Shown: positions 40,904 through 50,407 of the stretch, one piece after another
How the letters are laid out: each line of letters opens with the position of its first letter
Numbering within the stretch: position 1 is the stretch's first letter
Source of the DNA: an uncultured Tateyamaria sp.
GTDB lineage: Bacteria; Pseudomonadota; Alphaproteobacteria; Rhodobacterales; Rhodobacteraceae
Direction: 5' to 3'
Assembly: GCF_947503385.1 (NCBI RefSeq)
Contig: NZ_CANNDO010000003.1
Span: 372,001 to 436,000, forward strand
Length of the DNA: 64,000 bases
Position numbers and translations under genes: made by a program
The notes under the pieces: model-generated
Told to the model about the DNA's origin: nothing
What the model saw: the letters and a program-made list of their open reading frames with translations, nothing else
Databases searched by the model: none

Positions 40904-42823
40904 TCAATACACCCCGCCAAGTTCCAACCGTACCGGTTTTTGCGCCCGCGTGACGGCATTCCGGTCTGATCCGCCCCCCATTTCACTGCGCGCCGTCGCC
41001 AGCGCATCGAGCCGTTTTTGATAGGTCCGCTTCAGGCTTTGATCCGACCGCAGCACCGTGGGCTTGAGAAAGACAAACAACGTGCGGCGTGTGCTGCTGC
41101 GGCTGCGCGATTTGAACAGGTTGCCAAGGATCGGAATGTCGCCCGCGCCGGGCACCTTTTGCAGGCTCTTGAGGTCGTCGCGCGTGATCAGCCCGCCAAG
41201 CACGATGGTCGAGCCACTTTGTGCCAGCACACTTGTGTCGATGGATCGGCGGTTGGTGATCAGGTCCGCTGCACCTTCTACGTTGGCGTTAACCAGCGAT
41301 GACACCTCCTGACTGATGTCCAGTCGCACCGTGTCGCCATCATTGATGCGCGGCAGCACGTTCATCGTCAGCCCCACATCGCGCCGTTCGATTGTTGTGA
41401 AGGGCTGCACAGTGTTGCCGTCAGTGGCAAAGGTGCCAGTGCGAAAGGGCACGTTTTGGCCCACCACAATAGAGGCTGGTTGATTGTCCAACGCCATCAG
41501 CGAAGGGGTGGACAGCAGGTTTGCGTCCGTAGACTGGTTCAACGCCTGCAACAGGATACCAAAATCGCCCACACCAAGTGTTGCGCTGCCTCCGGCTGTG
41601 GCCAGAGCCGCGTTTGGGGTTCCAAGAGCGGCGAGCAACGTGCCCAGTGCCGCCCCGCCATTGCTGAACGACGTGGCCGCCAGCCCACCGGGTGGCGCCA
41701 GTTCGCCCAACCCCAATTGCGCGCTGATCCGTTGCGCGGCCTCGCCTGACACCTCGACAATCGCTGCCTCGATCAGCACTTGGGCGCGTTTCCGGTCCAA
41801 TTGCTGCAACAGGGCGGCCACCTCGTTCAATTGCGCTTCGGTGCCGCGCGCGACAATTGCGTTCTGCGCCTCGTCCGCAGCGACGGTGACGTCCGGGACG
41901 TCAGACACCGGTGCCGCAGCATTCAGCCCGGATTGCTGCAACTCTTCGGCCACGGCATTGGTCGCCTCCGCTCCGGCACCGGACAAGGCGGTGACTAGAA
42001 TGCCTGCCAACTGCTCCGCCTCGCCATAGCGCAGGGGAAAAACCCGCGTGCTCAGCGCCACTTGGGGGTTGGACACGGGCGGCACATCCATCGCGGTTGC
42101 GAGCATTTCGATCTCGTCCAACTCATCCGCTGTCCCGCGAATGACAAGCGTGTTTGAGCCGGGGTCAACAGACAGGCGCGCACCCGTCGGATTTGCCCCC
42201 AGAACATCGACAATCGCAGCACCCACAACGGCTGCCTGCGTGTTGCGGAACTGGAGAACACGCGAACTGCGCGCCTTGTCCTGATCAAGGTTGCGGGCGA
42301 TGCTGGTGATGCGCGCGGCCCCTTCTGCGGTATCGGTGATCAACACTGCGTTGGGCACTTCCAATGCCTCGATGGAGGCCGATCCGGGCACCAGAGGTCG
42401 CAGCACCCGCACCGCTTCGCCTGCCGGCAGGTTGTCGAGCATGATCATCCGCGTGACGAAATCCTGACTGCCTGCATCTGAGCCGCCAAGGTCAACACGC
42501 GCCGCCGCGCGGGCGGCCTCCAGCGGGACGATTTCCCAGATCGCGCCACTGGGCACCGCGTGAAACCCGCGCGACCTCAGGATAGACTGGAACAATTCCC
42601 ACGCCCCGTCGCGGTCCAGCGGCTTGGCCGATACCACGGTGATCTCACCGCGTAACTCTGGATGCAGGATCAGCGTGCGCCCTGTGATGTCTGCAATTTG
42701 TTCGGTCAGTATAGTGATGTCGGTCTGACGCAGGTTGATGGTGTACGCGGGGTCCGGCGATTGCGCCATCAGCACAGGCGCATGAACCACCAATAGCAAC
42801 AGGAGTGTTAGGCGTCTGAACAT
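40904..42823 (-). CDS. gspD: Type II secretion system secretin GspD
   Basis: A 639-residue outer-membrane secretin with a signal peptide (cleavage near LMA, residue 20). The N0 domain is YTINLRQTDITILTEQIADI; N1-N3 repeats follow, with VLRPLVPGS and ARSSRVLQFR. The C-terminal beta-barrel has the secretin signature around VGLTMNVLPRINDGDTVRLDI and LGGLITRDDLKSLQKVPGAGDIP. A Gly/Ala/Asn-rich insert near residue 400 precedes the gate. It makes the exit pore of the apparatus. The S-domain that binds a pilotin is not obvious. Confidence 0.96.
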   Translation of the reverse strand: MFRRLTLLLLLVVHAPVLMAQSPDPAYTINLRQTDITILTEQIADITGRTLILHPELRGEITVVSAKPLDRDGAWELFQSILRSRGFHAVPSGAIWEIVPLEAARAAARVDLGGSDAGSQDFVTRMIMLDNLPAGEAVRVLRPLVPGSASIEALEVPNAVLITDTAEGAARITSIARNLDQDKARSSRVLQFRNTQAAVVGAAIVDVLGANPTGARLSVDPGSNTLVIRGTADELDEIEMLATAMDVPPVSNPQVALSTRVFPLRYGEAEQLAGILVTALSGAGAEATNAVAEELQQSGLNAAAPVSDVPDVTVAADEAQNAIVARGTEAQLNEVAALLQQLDRKRAQVLIEAAIVEVSGEAAQRISAQLGLGELAPPGGLAATSFSNGGAALGTLLAALGTPNAALATAGGSATLGVGDFGILLQALNQSTDANLLSTPSLMALDNQPASIVVGQNVPFRTGTFATDGNTVQPFTTIERRDVGLTMNVLPRINDGDTVRLDISQEVSSLVNANVEGAADLITNRRSIDTSVLAQSGSTIVLGGLITRDDLKSLQKVPGAGDIPILGNLFKSRSRSSTRRTLFVFLKPTVLRSDQSLKRTYQKRLDALATARSEMGGGSDRNAVTRAQKPVRLELGGVY

Positions 42824-42826
42824 CTG

Positions 42827-43678
42827 TCACCTCAGTGGGAAAGAAAAAGAAAGGATGCGGCCATCACGCTCAACCTCGATCCGGGCCTGACCGGCGGCGG
42901 CAATCTTGTCGTAAAAGCGTCGGTCCGCATCCGGATCACCGACGGGCTCGCCATTGACCGCACGCACCAGATCCCCGGACCGCAAGCCCGCCAATCGGAC
43001 GCCCACATCATGTTTGTCGGCAATCACGTACCCGGCATCGGACGGTTTCAATCCGATCTCGTCCAGCACGGCCTGCGGATTTTTGCGGATGCGGTGGCGC
43101 CAATAGTCGATGTAATCGGACGTCGTTTCAGGCGGACCCGGTTTTTCGTATTTTGCCGCCACAACGAACCCACCCTGCAAACGCTCCGCAAGTGACGGCG
43201 TCGCATGAACTGCGGCAACTGCGCTTTGAGCCTCGGTCTCGGTGACGTCAAACCGCAGCGTGATTACGGTTTCCCCGTCCATCAGCTCAACCCGGTCAGG
43301 TGCGATACGTGTCACATCATAAAGGTCCGCGACCCGCATCCTTTCCCGGTAAAGCCCTTGCGCGCCCGCGACATCCAGCAAGGCCGTTGACGCACCCTCC
43401 CGTGCGGCAAAGATACCCCGCAACACGATCTCGGGACGGTTTGACGGAGCTTGTCGCGGCTGGTCTTGCGCGGCCGCGCGCCCAAACGGCGCCAGCTTCA
43501 AAAGGCCGGTCAGATCGACGGGGCTGACCTGTTCGGAGATCGGCAAGTCAACTGGCGGTGGCGCGTCGAACACAATGACACCTGCCATGTGACGCGCTGT
43601 CGGCAGCGCCGTCCAAACGACCGACGCCATGGCAACTGCCACACAGCCCAGACGGATCAAAGCCTCTGACCGGGTCAT
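42827..43678 (-). CDS. gspC: Type II secretion system protein GspC
   Basis: A 283-residue inner-membrane protein. One N-terminal helix (LGCVAVAMASVVWTAL) is followed by a linker, an HR domain (IVLRGIFAAREGASTALLDV and onward) that contacts the secretin N0 domain, and a C-terminal PDZ-like domain (YVIADKHDVGVRLAGLRSGD, then AVNGEPVGDP) linked to substrate selection. It overlaps gspI by 4 bp and lies 3 bp before gspD. Confidence 0.88.
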   Translation of the reverse strand: MTRSEALIRLGCVAVAMASVVWTALPTARHMAGVIVFDAPPPVDLPISEQVSPVDLTGLLKLAPFGRAAAQDQPRQAPSNRPEIVLRGIFAAREGASTALLDVAGAQGLYRERMRVADLYDVTRIAPDRVELMDGETVITLRFDVTETEAQSAVAAVHATPSLAERLQGGFVVAAKYEKPGPPETTSDYIDYWRHRIRKNPQAVLDEIGLKPSDAGYVIADKHDVGVRLAGLRSGDLVRAVNGEPVGDPDADRRFYDKIAAAGQARIEVERDGRILSFSFPLR

Positions 43679-44049
43679 CGCACCACCTGCTCTCCGGTGT
43701 CGAGAAAGCCGGTCAAACGGGCCAGAATGACCTCTGGCTCCGATGCACGCGCAACGCGGATGTCCACGCGGGCAAGCGCTGGCTCTTTGGTGGCCGACTG
43801 ATCAGCGCGCAGCGCCCAATCTACGGTCCCCATGCGCACAATCGTCGCCATGTCGCCCGTCGCGGCCAGTTCGACCCATCCGTTCTGCGCCACCAAATGG
43901 GCGACCGTGCGGTCGCTCACGGCGGTCACGGTACGTGTATGTGTTTCTGTTGCGGACAAGATGGCCGTTGCCGACACGGCCAGCACCGTCATCGCCACAA
44001 GCGTCTCGATAAGGCTAAAGCCGGCCTGACCACCTGCGCGCGCGTTCAT
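43675..44049 (-). CDS. gspI: Type II secretion minor pseudopilin GspI
   Basis: A 124-residue pseudopilin. The prepilin site is QAGFSLIETLVAM, cleaved after Gly with Phe at +1 and Glu at +5, followed by the hydrophobic helix. The short length and the HLVAQNGWVELA stretch fit GspI. It helps start the pseudopilus at the tip. It overlaps gspC and gspH by 4 bp each. Confidence 0.87.
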   Translation of the reverse strand: MNARAGGQAGFSLIETLVAMTVLAVSATAILSATETHTRTVTAVSDRTVAHLVAQNGWVELAATGDMATIVRMGTVDWALRADQSATKEPALARVDIRVARASEPEVILARLTGFLDTGEQVVR

Positions 44050-44504
44050 GGCGTGTTTTCCAGATGCACACGGGCGCCATCAAACACAACTGTGCGCGTG
44101 CCGTATTGCACAACCAGCGGCAGGCTCTTTTCCGGGATCAGATCGGCGGACACTGCATAAACCTCATTCGTATCAAAGGAGATACGGGTCGTTCCGGTGG
44201 AAAGTTTCACCGTAGCCAATTGTTTGTCAGAATGTGGTGTCCACCGCATATCGGGTCCGCGCTGCACAAACGACAATGTACGCCCATTCTGTGCAACGCC
44301 AAAACCCTGCCCCGTTGTCAGCGCCAGATCGACCGCGCGGTCGATATGCGCGCCAAGCAACCGTGCCGCCGTTTCGGTCGAGGTGCCACGCCGGTCACCG
44401 GGAAATGCGATAAGCACAGTACCCGCCACAACACCAAACAGCGCCAGCACAACCAGCATCTCGACCAGCGTGACACCGGCGTCACTGCGTCGGTGGCGGG
44501 TCAC
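44046..44504 (-). CDS. gspH: Type II secretion minor pseudopilin GspH
   Basis: A 152-residue pseudopilin starting at a GTG at 44504 that overlaps the gspG stop (GTGA). The prepilin site is DAGVTLVEMLVVL, with an uncommon Val at +1 after Gly. A beta-rich domain follows with ISFDTNEVYAVSAD and VVQYGTRTVVFDG. Size, gene order and the C-terminal sheet fit GspH. Confidence 0.85.
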   Translation of the reverse strand: MTRHRRSDAGVTLVEMLVVLALFGVVAGTVLIAFPGDRRGTSTETAARLLGAHIDRAVDLALTTGQGFGVAQNGRTLSFVQRGPDMRWTPHSDKQLATVKLSTGTTRISFDTNEVYAVSADLIPEKSLPLVVQYGTRTVVFDGARVHLENTP

Positions 44505-44977
44505 AACCCCGCCTGCACACGCGTCTTGCGATAGGGAATGTCGGCGTTCACCCCGTCGCCGCCAGGCGCTGCATCCGCGCCAAGCGAAACAAGTTCGAAC
44601 CGTCCCCCCTCGGCCCGGTAGATATAGGGCGTCCCCCATGGATCCAGTGGCAAAGTGCTCAGGTAGCCATCCACGGGCCATGTCCGGGGCAATGGCGGAC
44701 TTTGCGGTCGCTCTGCCAATGCGATCAGCCCTTGGGTCGTCGTCGGATAGCTCCCGTTGTCCAGCCGGTAAAGCTGCAACGCGCCCGCGATCGACCGCAT
44801 GTCGGTTGTCGCAACAGACACGCGCGCCTCGTCCGGGCGTCCAATCACGTTGGGTACAATCAGCGCCGCAACGACAGAAATCATCACCAGAACAACCATC
44901 ATTTCAATCAACGTCACACCCGCCTGCCGGTCGCGGCGGGGGGATGGGTGCGCAGGATCCGAAGAATTCCAAAGCAT
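44501..44977 (-). CDS. gspG: Type II secretion major pseudopilin GspG
   Basis: A 158-residue major pseudopilin. The prepilin site is QAGVTLIEMMVVL with Val at +1. LQLYRLDNGSYPTTTQGLIAL and PLDPWGTPYIYR are the hallmarks of GspG, including the region that binds calcium. The start at 44977 is preceded by AAGGA. It is the first gene of the minus-strand gsp operon, divergent from gspL across a 74-bp region. The first base of its start codon lies within the -35 element of the gspL promoter on the opposite strand. Confidence 0.95.
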   Translation of the reverse strand: MLWNSSDPAHPSPRRDRQAGVTLIEMMVVLVMISVVAALIVPNVIGRPDEARVSVATTDMRSIAGALQLYRLDNGSYPTTTQGLIALAERPQSPPLPRTWPVDGYLSTLPLDPWGTPYIYRAEGGRFELVSLGADAAPGGDGVNADIPYRKTRVQAGL

Positions 44978-45005
44978 GAAACTATTTCCTTTTGAGGCTC
45001 GTATT
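44977..45005 (+). promoter_or_regulatory. ECF-type promoter for the gspL-M-E-F operon
   Basis: TGAAAC at 44977-44982, a 17-nt spacer, then CGTATT at 45000-45005, which places transcription start near 45012 and the gspL ATG 40 bp later. The same layout occurs at four other sites at 53.7 and 57.6 kb. The -35 box overlaps the start codon of the divergent gspG gene. Confidence 0.75.
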
Positions 45006-45011
45006 GCTGGG

Positions 45012-45040
45012 TACATAGGCACGAAAATTCGCGCCGTAAA
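45012..45040 (-). promoter_or_regulatory. Candidate sigma-70-type promoter for the gspG operon
   Basis: On the minus strand, TTTACG (complement of 45035-45040), a 17-nt spacer and TATGTA (complement of 45012-45017). This is a moderate match to the housekeeping consensus and would start transcription about 25 bp before gspG. No TGAAAC-type box is present on this side. Confidence 0.45.
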
Positions 45041-45051
45041 GGTAAAAAATT

Positions 45052-46194
45052 ATGCTAAATCAACAAGTTAGCATTCACGATATCGATCGCCCAGACGCGT
45101 GTTCCACGGCGCTTTCCCCCCTGCCGTCGCACGCGGACGTCTGGGCGGTCGATCCAGACCTGAACGCGCGTTTGACACGTGCCGCGGCGGCCTCCGGCCT
45201 TCCTTCCCCAGATGTCTATCCAGGGGCTGCCGTCCATCTTTCTGCCGTCGATTTGCCACTGACATCCGACCGCAAACGCCGCGCTGCGGCCCTTTTCGCG
45301 ATGGAGCCGAACCTCGCCTCTGGACTTGAGGGCACCCATGTGGCGGTGGGTCCGGCTCTGCACGGAACGGTCCGACTATGTGCCGCAGTCAGCGCAGACA
45401 ACGTGGACATGTGGGCGAAATCCGCCCGCCCCATCGTTCCGGACCTTTGCGCAGTGCCGCTGCCACACAAGCACGGGCACTGGTCGGTGTGGTGCGGGGC
45501 GCACGCCGTCTACGTCAGAACGGATGATGGCAGCGGATGTGTTCTGGCCAAAGACGGCTTTGCCGACGTGTGGCGCGGGTTTGACCGCCCCCCGCTCGAA
45601 CTATGCCATGGTACGCTGCCGCCCGGAACACAGGCTGCGCTGACGCACGATGTTTTGCCCCCGGTTGACCCGTCGATATTCGAACTGGACTTGCGCCGCG
45701 ACAGGGCTGGCCGTCGCAAGGCATGGCGTGGACGCTTTGGGTTTGCCCTTGCGCTGAGCGCGCTTGCCGGGGCGGCTCATGCCGCTGTTGTTTTTGTCGA
45801 TGCGCGCGCGCTGGAGCGGTTGGCAACGGCGCGCACAGCAGAAATCATCTCGCAATCAGCCAACCGCGGTGCGACTCTGGACCTGAGCTTGCCCGCATCG
45901 ATTCTGACCGCTGATCTGGTGCGGGGCGCGTCTGTGGCGGACGCGCCCGATCCCTTTCTGACGCTGCTGGCGCGCACTGGCACCGCCCTGACCGGGCGGG
46001 GTGTTGATTTCCGAAACCTCAGGTTTGACGGCGACGCGCGGACGATGACCATTCTGATCAGCGCGCCGGACCTGGGCGCATTGCAACGGGCCGAAGACGC
46101 CCTGCGCGCCGACGGCCTGACCGTCGTGAGCGGGGCAGCTTCGAGCGGAGCCGCAGGTGCCGAAATGCAAGTTGTCCTGTCGGAGGCGAGATGA
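45052..46194 (+). CDS. gspL: Type II secretion system protein GspL
   Basis: A 380-residue inner-membrane protein. The cytoplasmic N-terminal part corresponds to the actin-like fold that binds GspE; a membrane helix at about residues 228-250 (GFALALSALAGAAHAAVVFV) is followed by a periplasmic ferredoxin-like domain (RNLRFDGDARTMTILISAPD). Position before GspM and GspE supports the call more than motif strength. The start at 45052 follows AGGTAAAAAATT. It overlaps gspM by 4 bp. Confidence 0.82.
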   Translation: MLNQQVSIHDIDRPDACSTALSPLPSHADVWAVDPDLNARLTRAAAASGLPSPDVYPGAAVHLSAVDLPLTSDRKRRAAALFAMEPNLASGLEGTHVAVGPALHGTVRLCAAVSADNVDMWAKSARPIVPDLCAVPLPHKHGHWSVWCGAHAVYVRTDDGSGCVLAKDGFADVWRGFDRPPLELCHGTLPPGTQAALTHDVLPPVDPSIFELDLRRDRAGRRKAWRGRFGFALALSALAGAAHAAVVFVDARALERLATARTAEIISQSANRGATLDLSLPASILTADLVRGASVADAPDPFLTLLARTGTALTGRGVDFRNLRFDGDARTMTILISAPDLGALQRAEDALRADGLTVVSGAASSGAAGAEMQVVLSEAR

Positions 46195-46637
46195 TGCAGA
46201 AACTGAAAGCGCGCGAACGACACCTGATTATCGCGGCGACCGTCGGGATCGGCTGTATCACGCTTTGGAGCGTGATTGTCGCGCCCGCCGTGTCCTCGCG
46301 AGAGGACAGTTTTGCGCAACTGCGCAAGATCGACGTGCTGTGGGCTGTGCTGGACCGGTTGCCCGAGGGTGTGCACCGCCAGACGCCAGACACGACTGCA
46401 CCCCTGCGCCAACGCGTAACGGCGTCCGCCAGATCCGCCGACATCGATATCCGGCGTCTCGACCCGCAAGGCAGTTTGCTGTCCGTATCGTTGGACGCGG
46501 TGCCATTCACGGCTCTGATCGGCTGGCTGGACACGCTCACCAGCCGCTCAGGTGTGCGGGTGCGGTCGGCAGAGATCGGTCGCCGACCCGAGCCCGGCAT
46601 CGTAACCGCCCGGATCGTGATGGAGGACGCGCCGTGA
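46191..46637 (+). CDS. gspM: Type II secretion system protein GspM
   Basis: A 148-residue inner-membrane protein with one N-terminal helix (LIIAATVGIGCITLWSVIVA) after a basic KLKARERH start, and a periplasmic ferredoxin-like domain (SVSLDAVPFTALIGWLDTL, then IVTARIVM). ATGs at 46191 and 46194 are both possible. It pairs with GspL in the assembly platform. It overlaps gspL and gspE. Confidence 0.82.
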   Translation: MMQKLKARERHLIIAATVGIGCITLWSVIVAPAVSSREDSFAQLRKIDVLWAVLDRLPEGVHRQTPDTTAPLRQRVTASARSADIDIRRLDPQGSLLSVSLDAVPFTALIGWLDTLTSRSGVRVRSAEIGRRPEPGIVTARIVMEDAP

Positions 46638-48109
46638 CCCGCCTGCCCTACGCCTTTGCCCGCGCCCACGATATCGTTCTGCACGATGACCACTGCCAGT
46701 TCGTGCCAGCCACCCGGCTATCGGCGCTGGCCGAGGCACAGCGGGTCGCCGGACAGCCTTTGACGTTTCAGGCGGTGTCGGGCGCGTTCCTCGCGGACGC
46801 GATGGAAGACATTTACCGTGACAGCGCCCATGCAGCCGCTGGCGCGGCGGAGCAGGCGTCAGGACAATACGGCACAGACCTTGCGGCGCTGGCCGACACC
46901 GCTGCTGCCGTGGACGATCTGCTCGACCAACGCGAGGATGCGCCCGTTGTCCGCTTGATCAATGCCATCCTCTTGGAGGCGATCCGCGCCCGCGCATCGG
47001 ATGTGCATATCGAGGTCGAGGAAGCCCGGCTGGTCGTCCGGTTCCGTGTCGACGGCGTCCTGCGCGAAGCGCTGGCCTCCAATCGCGCGCTGGCGCCGCA
47101 ATTGGTCAGCCGGATCAAGGTTATGGGCCGTCTGGACATCGCGGAAAAGCGGTTGCCGCAGGATGGGCGTGTGTCCCTGCGCGTGGCCGAGTTCCATCTG
47201 GACGCCCGCATTTCTACAATTCCGACGCAGCATGGCGAGCGGGTCGTGATGCGTCTGCTGGACCGTGGCCAGACCAGAACAGGCGTGACCGGGTTGGGGA
47301 TGTCGGACGACATGCAAAATGCCTTTGAACGTCTGCTGGACCGGCCCGATGGGCTGATCCTTGTGACGGGTCCAACCGGGTCAGGCAAGACAACCACGCT
47401 TTATGCCGGGCTGGATGCGCTCAACGACCAACAGCGCAACATCATGACCATCGAGGACCCGATTGAATACGCGTTGCCGGGGATCGCGCAGATGCAGGTC
47501 AACGCCGCGACCGATCTGACCTTTGCACGCGGTTTGCGCGCCCTTCTGCGGCAAGACCCGAATGTCATTATGGTGGGCGAAATCCGAGACGGCGAAACCG
47601 CGCGTGTCGCCGTCGAAAGTGCCATGACAGGGCACTTGGTAATGTCGACGCTGCACACCAATTCGGCCATTGGTGCAATCGCACGGCTGATTGATTTGGG
47701 CGTAGAGCGGTTTCTGCTGGCGCCGATGCTGCGCGGATTGATCGCACAGCGGCTTGTGCGGCGCATCTGTCCGGCCTGTGCCGCCCTGCACCCCGTCACG
47801 CAAGCCGAAGAGGCATTGTTGTCGGGCCAGATGCACGCGGGCGCAACAGCTCTTGCCGGGCTGGGCTGCGTTGAATGCAGTCACACCGGCTTTCATGGTC
47901 GGGTGGCGCTTTATGATCTGATCGAGATCACGCCGGAGCTTGAGCGCGCGATCACCGACGGCGCGTCCGAGGCGGACCTGTCCCGCATCCTGAACCGCCC
48001 GGCGCCGGGCCTGATCGCCGATGGGGTCCAAAAGATACACGATGGTCTCACCACCCCCCAAGAAGTGGCGCGCGTTGTCTTTGACACAGGCCAGGACGAG
48101 GCCGCATGA
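46634..48109 (+). CDS. gspE: Type II secretion ATPase GspE
   Basis: A 491-residue hexameric ATPase starting at a GTG at 46634 that overlaps the gspM stop. Walker A GPTGSGKTTT begins at residue 246; the Asp box is NIMTIEDPIEY; Walker B is VIMVGEIRDGETA; the His box is HLVMSTLHTNS. A zinc-binding four-Cys motif follows in RICPACAALH and LGCVECSHTG. It powers pseudopilus growth from the cytoplasmic face and binds GspL. Confidence 0.96.
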   Translation: MTRLPYAFARAHDIVLHDDHCQFVPATRLSALAEAQRVAGQPLTFQAVSGAFLADAMEDIYRDSAHAAAGAAEQASGQYGTDLAALADTAAAVDDLLDQREDAPVVRLINAILLEAIRARASDVHIEVEEARLVVRFRVDGVLREALASNRALAPQLVSRIKVMGRLDIAEKRLPQDGRVSLRVAEFHLDARISTIPTQHGERVVMRLLDRGQTRTGVTGLGMSDDMQNAFERLLDRPDGLILVTGPTGSGKTTTLYAGLDALNDQQRNIMTIEDPIEYALPGIAQMQVNAATDLTFARGLRALLRQDPNVIMVGEIRDGETARVAVESAMTGHLVMSTLHTNSAIGAIARLIDLGVERFLLAPMLRGLIAQRLVRRICPACAALHPVTQAEEALLSGQMHAGATALAGLGCVECSHTGFHGRVALYDLIEITPELERAITDGASEADLSRILNRPAPGLIADGVQKIHDGLTTPQEVARVVFDTGQDEAA

Positions 48110-49311
48110 CCCGGTTTCGCTACAGCGCGGTCGATGCGGGCGGCAAGGCCCATGCGGGCCGGATCGACGCCACAGGCATAGAGGCGGCCCGCGCCCTGTT
48201 GCGTGACCAAGGGTTGCTACCGGTATTTGTTGCGCCCGTGGTGCCGTGGTCTCTGGGTCGCTTCGCGCCCGTATTGCGCCATAGATCACGCGTGATGTCG
48301 CCAGCCGACCTTGCCGTGTTCACCCGCCAGATGGCGACCCTGCTGAGCAGCGGTGTGCAGATCGAAGCAGCACTGTCCACGCTTGCCGATCAATCCAGCC
48401 CAAGGCTGGCTGCAACATGCCGCCAAATGCGTCAGTCGATCCTCGATGGCAGCAGTATGAGCGCTGCAATGCGCGCCTTGGGCGGCGGATTCGACCGGTT
48501 TTACCTTACATCCGTGCAGGCCGGAGAACGCGCAGGCCGACAGGGCGCCGTGCTGACCCACCTCGCAGACCACGCCGAAGGCCGTCTGCGCAACCGTCAG
48601 ACCGTTGTGCTGGCACTGATCTATCCGGCCATCCTGATCCTTGTTTCAATTGCTGTCGTCATCGGGCTTTTGGTCTTTCTCCTACCCGATATCGTCCGGG
48701 TTTTTGCCGCGCGCGGCGCCGATCTGCCACCACTCACGAAACTCATGATCGGGCTGAGCGACTTTTTGATCGGCAATGCGACCCTGCTGATATTGGCGGT
48801 TGCGGCTCTGGCTTTGGGGGTCGGAGCCGCGACGCGGCAGCCCGCTGTGCAACGGACATGGCATGACGTGCTGTGGCGCAGCGGGCTTGCCCGACAAATG
48901 ACGATTGTGCAGTTTTCGGGAACGCTGGCCACGCTGACGCAAAGCGGCGTGCCATTGGCCGACGCTTTGACATCTGCCACGGCAACCGTGGGAAACCTGA
49001 TCGCCCGCGACATGTTGGTCGACGTGGCGCGCGATGTGCGCGACGGGCTGCCCCTGTCCCGTGCGCTTGCGCGCAAGGACGGTTTCCCGCCGATGATGAT
49101 CACTATGATCGCCAGCGGTGAGGCCGGTGGCGCGTTGCCCGACATGCTGGGCCGGTTTGCAAACGACCAGTCTCAGACCTTGCAAGCGCGGGTCAAAACA
49201 CTTGTGGGGCTGGTTGAGCCGCTCGTGCTGCTGGGGATGGGGGGGATCGTCATGCTTCTGGTCCTCGCGATCCTGTTGCCGATCGTGAACCTAAACGCGC
49301 TGGTCGGATGA
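48106..49311 (+). CDS. gspF: Type II secretion platform protein GspF
   Basis: A 401-residue inner-membrane protein with two T2SSF domains. FTRQMATLLSSGVQIEAAL begins the first, and FSGTLATLTQSGVPLADALT begins the second. Three membrane helices are visible, the last being LGMGGIVMLLVLAILLPIV. It overlaps gspE by ATGA. It is the inner-membrane core on which the pseudopilus is built. Confidence 0.95.
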   Translation: MTRFRYSAVDAGGKAHAGRIDATGIEAARALLRDQGLLPVFVAPVVPWSLGRFAPVLRHRSRVMSPADLAVFTRQMATLLSSGVQIEAALSTLADQSSPRLAATCRQMRQSILDGSSMSAAMRALGGGFDRFYLTSVQAGERAGRQGAVLTHLADHAEGRLRNRQTVVLALIYPAILILVSIAVVIGLLVFLLPDIVRVFAARGADLPPLTKLMIGLSDFLIGNATLLILAVAALALGVGAATRQPAVQRTWHDVLWRSGLARQMTIVQFSGTLATLTQSGVPLADALTSATATVGNLIARDMLVDVARDVRDGLPLSRALARKDGFPPMMITMIASGEAGGALPDMLGRFANDQSQTLQARVKTLVGLVEPLVLLGMGGIVMLLVLAILLPIVNLNALVG

Positions 49312-49345
49312 CCGTTCCGCACTGAAAAGCCCGAGGACCGCACTC

Positions 49346-50407
49346 ATGTCACATGTCATTGATCCGAACCGCCGCAGGTGCCTGGCCATGCTCGGCGCCC
49401 TTCCGATTGCTGCAGGATGTACCGCGCAATCCGGACCTCTCAGCCGTCAGCGCAAATTGGACGATGCGGCGCGGGTGGTGCTTTTGCTTCCCCTCAGCGG
49501 GAACCGGGCCGCATTGGGCCAGCAGATGGCCAAGGCGGTATGGCTGGTCGAGGACCTTGCCGGATTGGCGGGCCAGACCCAGATTGTCGATGCGGGAGAT
49601 ACCGCAGATATGGCAGCCCGCGCCACCCGCAATGCCGTGGCCCAAGGGGCAAATATCATCGTGGGCCCCCTGTTTCGCGACCAGACACCAGCTGTCGTGC
49701 AGGCGGCTGGCACGGCGCCGGTTCTGTCACTGTCCAACGACGCCACGCTTGCCGCATCCGGCGCATGGGTGTTTGGCGTCACACCAGCGCAATCCGTGGA
49801 CACGGTGTTGCGCTTTGCCAAGGACAGCGGCGCGCGGCGCATGGCCGTGTTGCAGACAAACGGCGCGCTGGGTCAGCGCGCCGTGGATGCCGTCACCGCC
49901 GGGGCGCGCAATGCCCGTGTGACAGCTCTGCCGGTCGTTCCTGCTGCGACACGGCCCGGTCAACTGGCCGAGGCACTGCAACGCACAGGCGGAGGCACGC
50001 TGCCGGACATCCTGTATGTGCCCGGCACCAGCGCGACCGCGCTGAAACAGGCCGAAGCGGCGGTGCAGACGGGCGTGACCACCATCGGCTCGCTGCAATG
50101 GTCCGGGCTTGATCAACCGCAATTGAACCGGTTGGACAAGGCCTGTTTCACGGGCCCGGACCCAGTGCGGTTCAATCGTCTTTCGGCCTTTTTCCGTGCC
50201 CAACTGGAGGAAGAGATGGGCGTGATTGCCGCGCTTGCCGTCGATGCCGTCGGGTTGGCCCATGCGGCAGGCGGCACCTCGCACCTGAGCCACCGCACAC
50301 CCTACGAGGGCTTGCTGGGCGACACGCGGTTCGAACGGGACCGCAGATGCGTGCGCAGACTGGCCATTCTGCGCATCGACGGTGGCGATGTGCTGCCAGT
50401 GGCATGA
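49346..50407 (+). CDS. Periplasmic-binding-fold lipoprotein (LppC/LpoA-like) within the gsp operon
   Basis: A 353-residue predicted lipoprotein. The signal sequence ends at a lipobox with Cys25 (PIAAGCTAQ). The mature part has a type 1 periplasmic-binding fold: VVLLLPLSGNRAALGQQM opens it, GANIIVGPLFRDQTPAVVQ and PVLSLSNDATLA follow, as in the C-terminal domain of the penicillin-binding-protein activator LpoA/LppC. It sits between gspF and gspJ and overlaps gspJ by ATGA. A lipoprotein here is unusual for this system; it may help pass the secretin or pseudopilus through peptidoglycan. Confidence 0.8.
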   Translation: MSHVIDPNRRRCLAMLGALPIAAGCTAQSGPLSRQRKLDDAARVVLLLPLSGNRAALGQQMAKAVWLVEDLAGLAGQTQIVDAGDTADMAARATRNAVAQGANIIVGPLFRDQTPAVVQAAGTAPVLSLSNDATLAASGAWVFGVTPAQSVDTVLRFAKDSGARRMAVLQTNGALGQRAVDAVTAGARNARVTALPVVPAATRPGQLAEALQRTGGGTLPDILYVPGTSATALKQAEAAVQTGVTTIGSLQWSGLDQPQLNRLDKACFTGPDPVRFNRLSAFFRAQLEEEMGVIAALAVDAVGLAHAAGGTSHLSHRTPYEGLLGDTRFERDRRCVRRLAILRIDGGDVLPVA

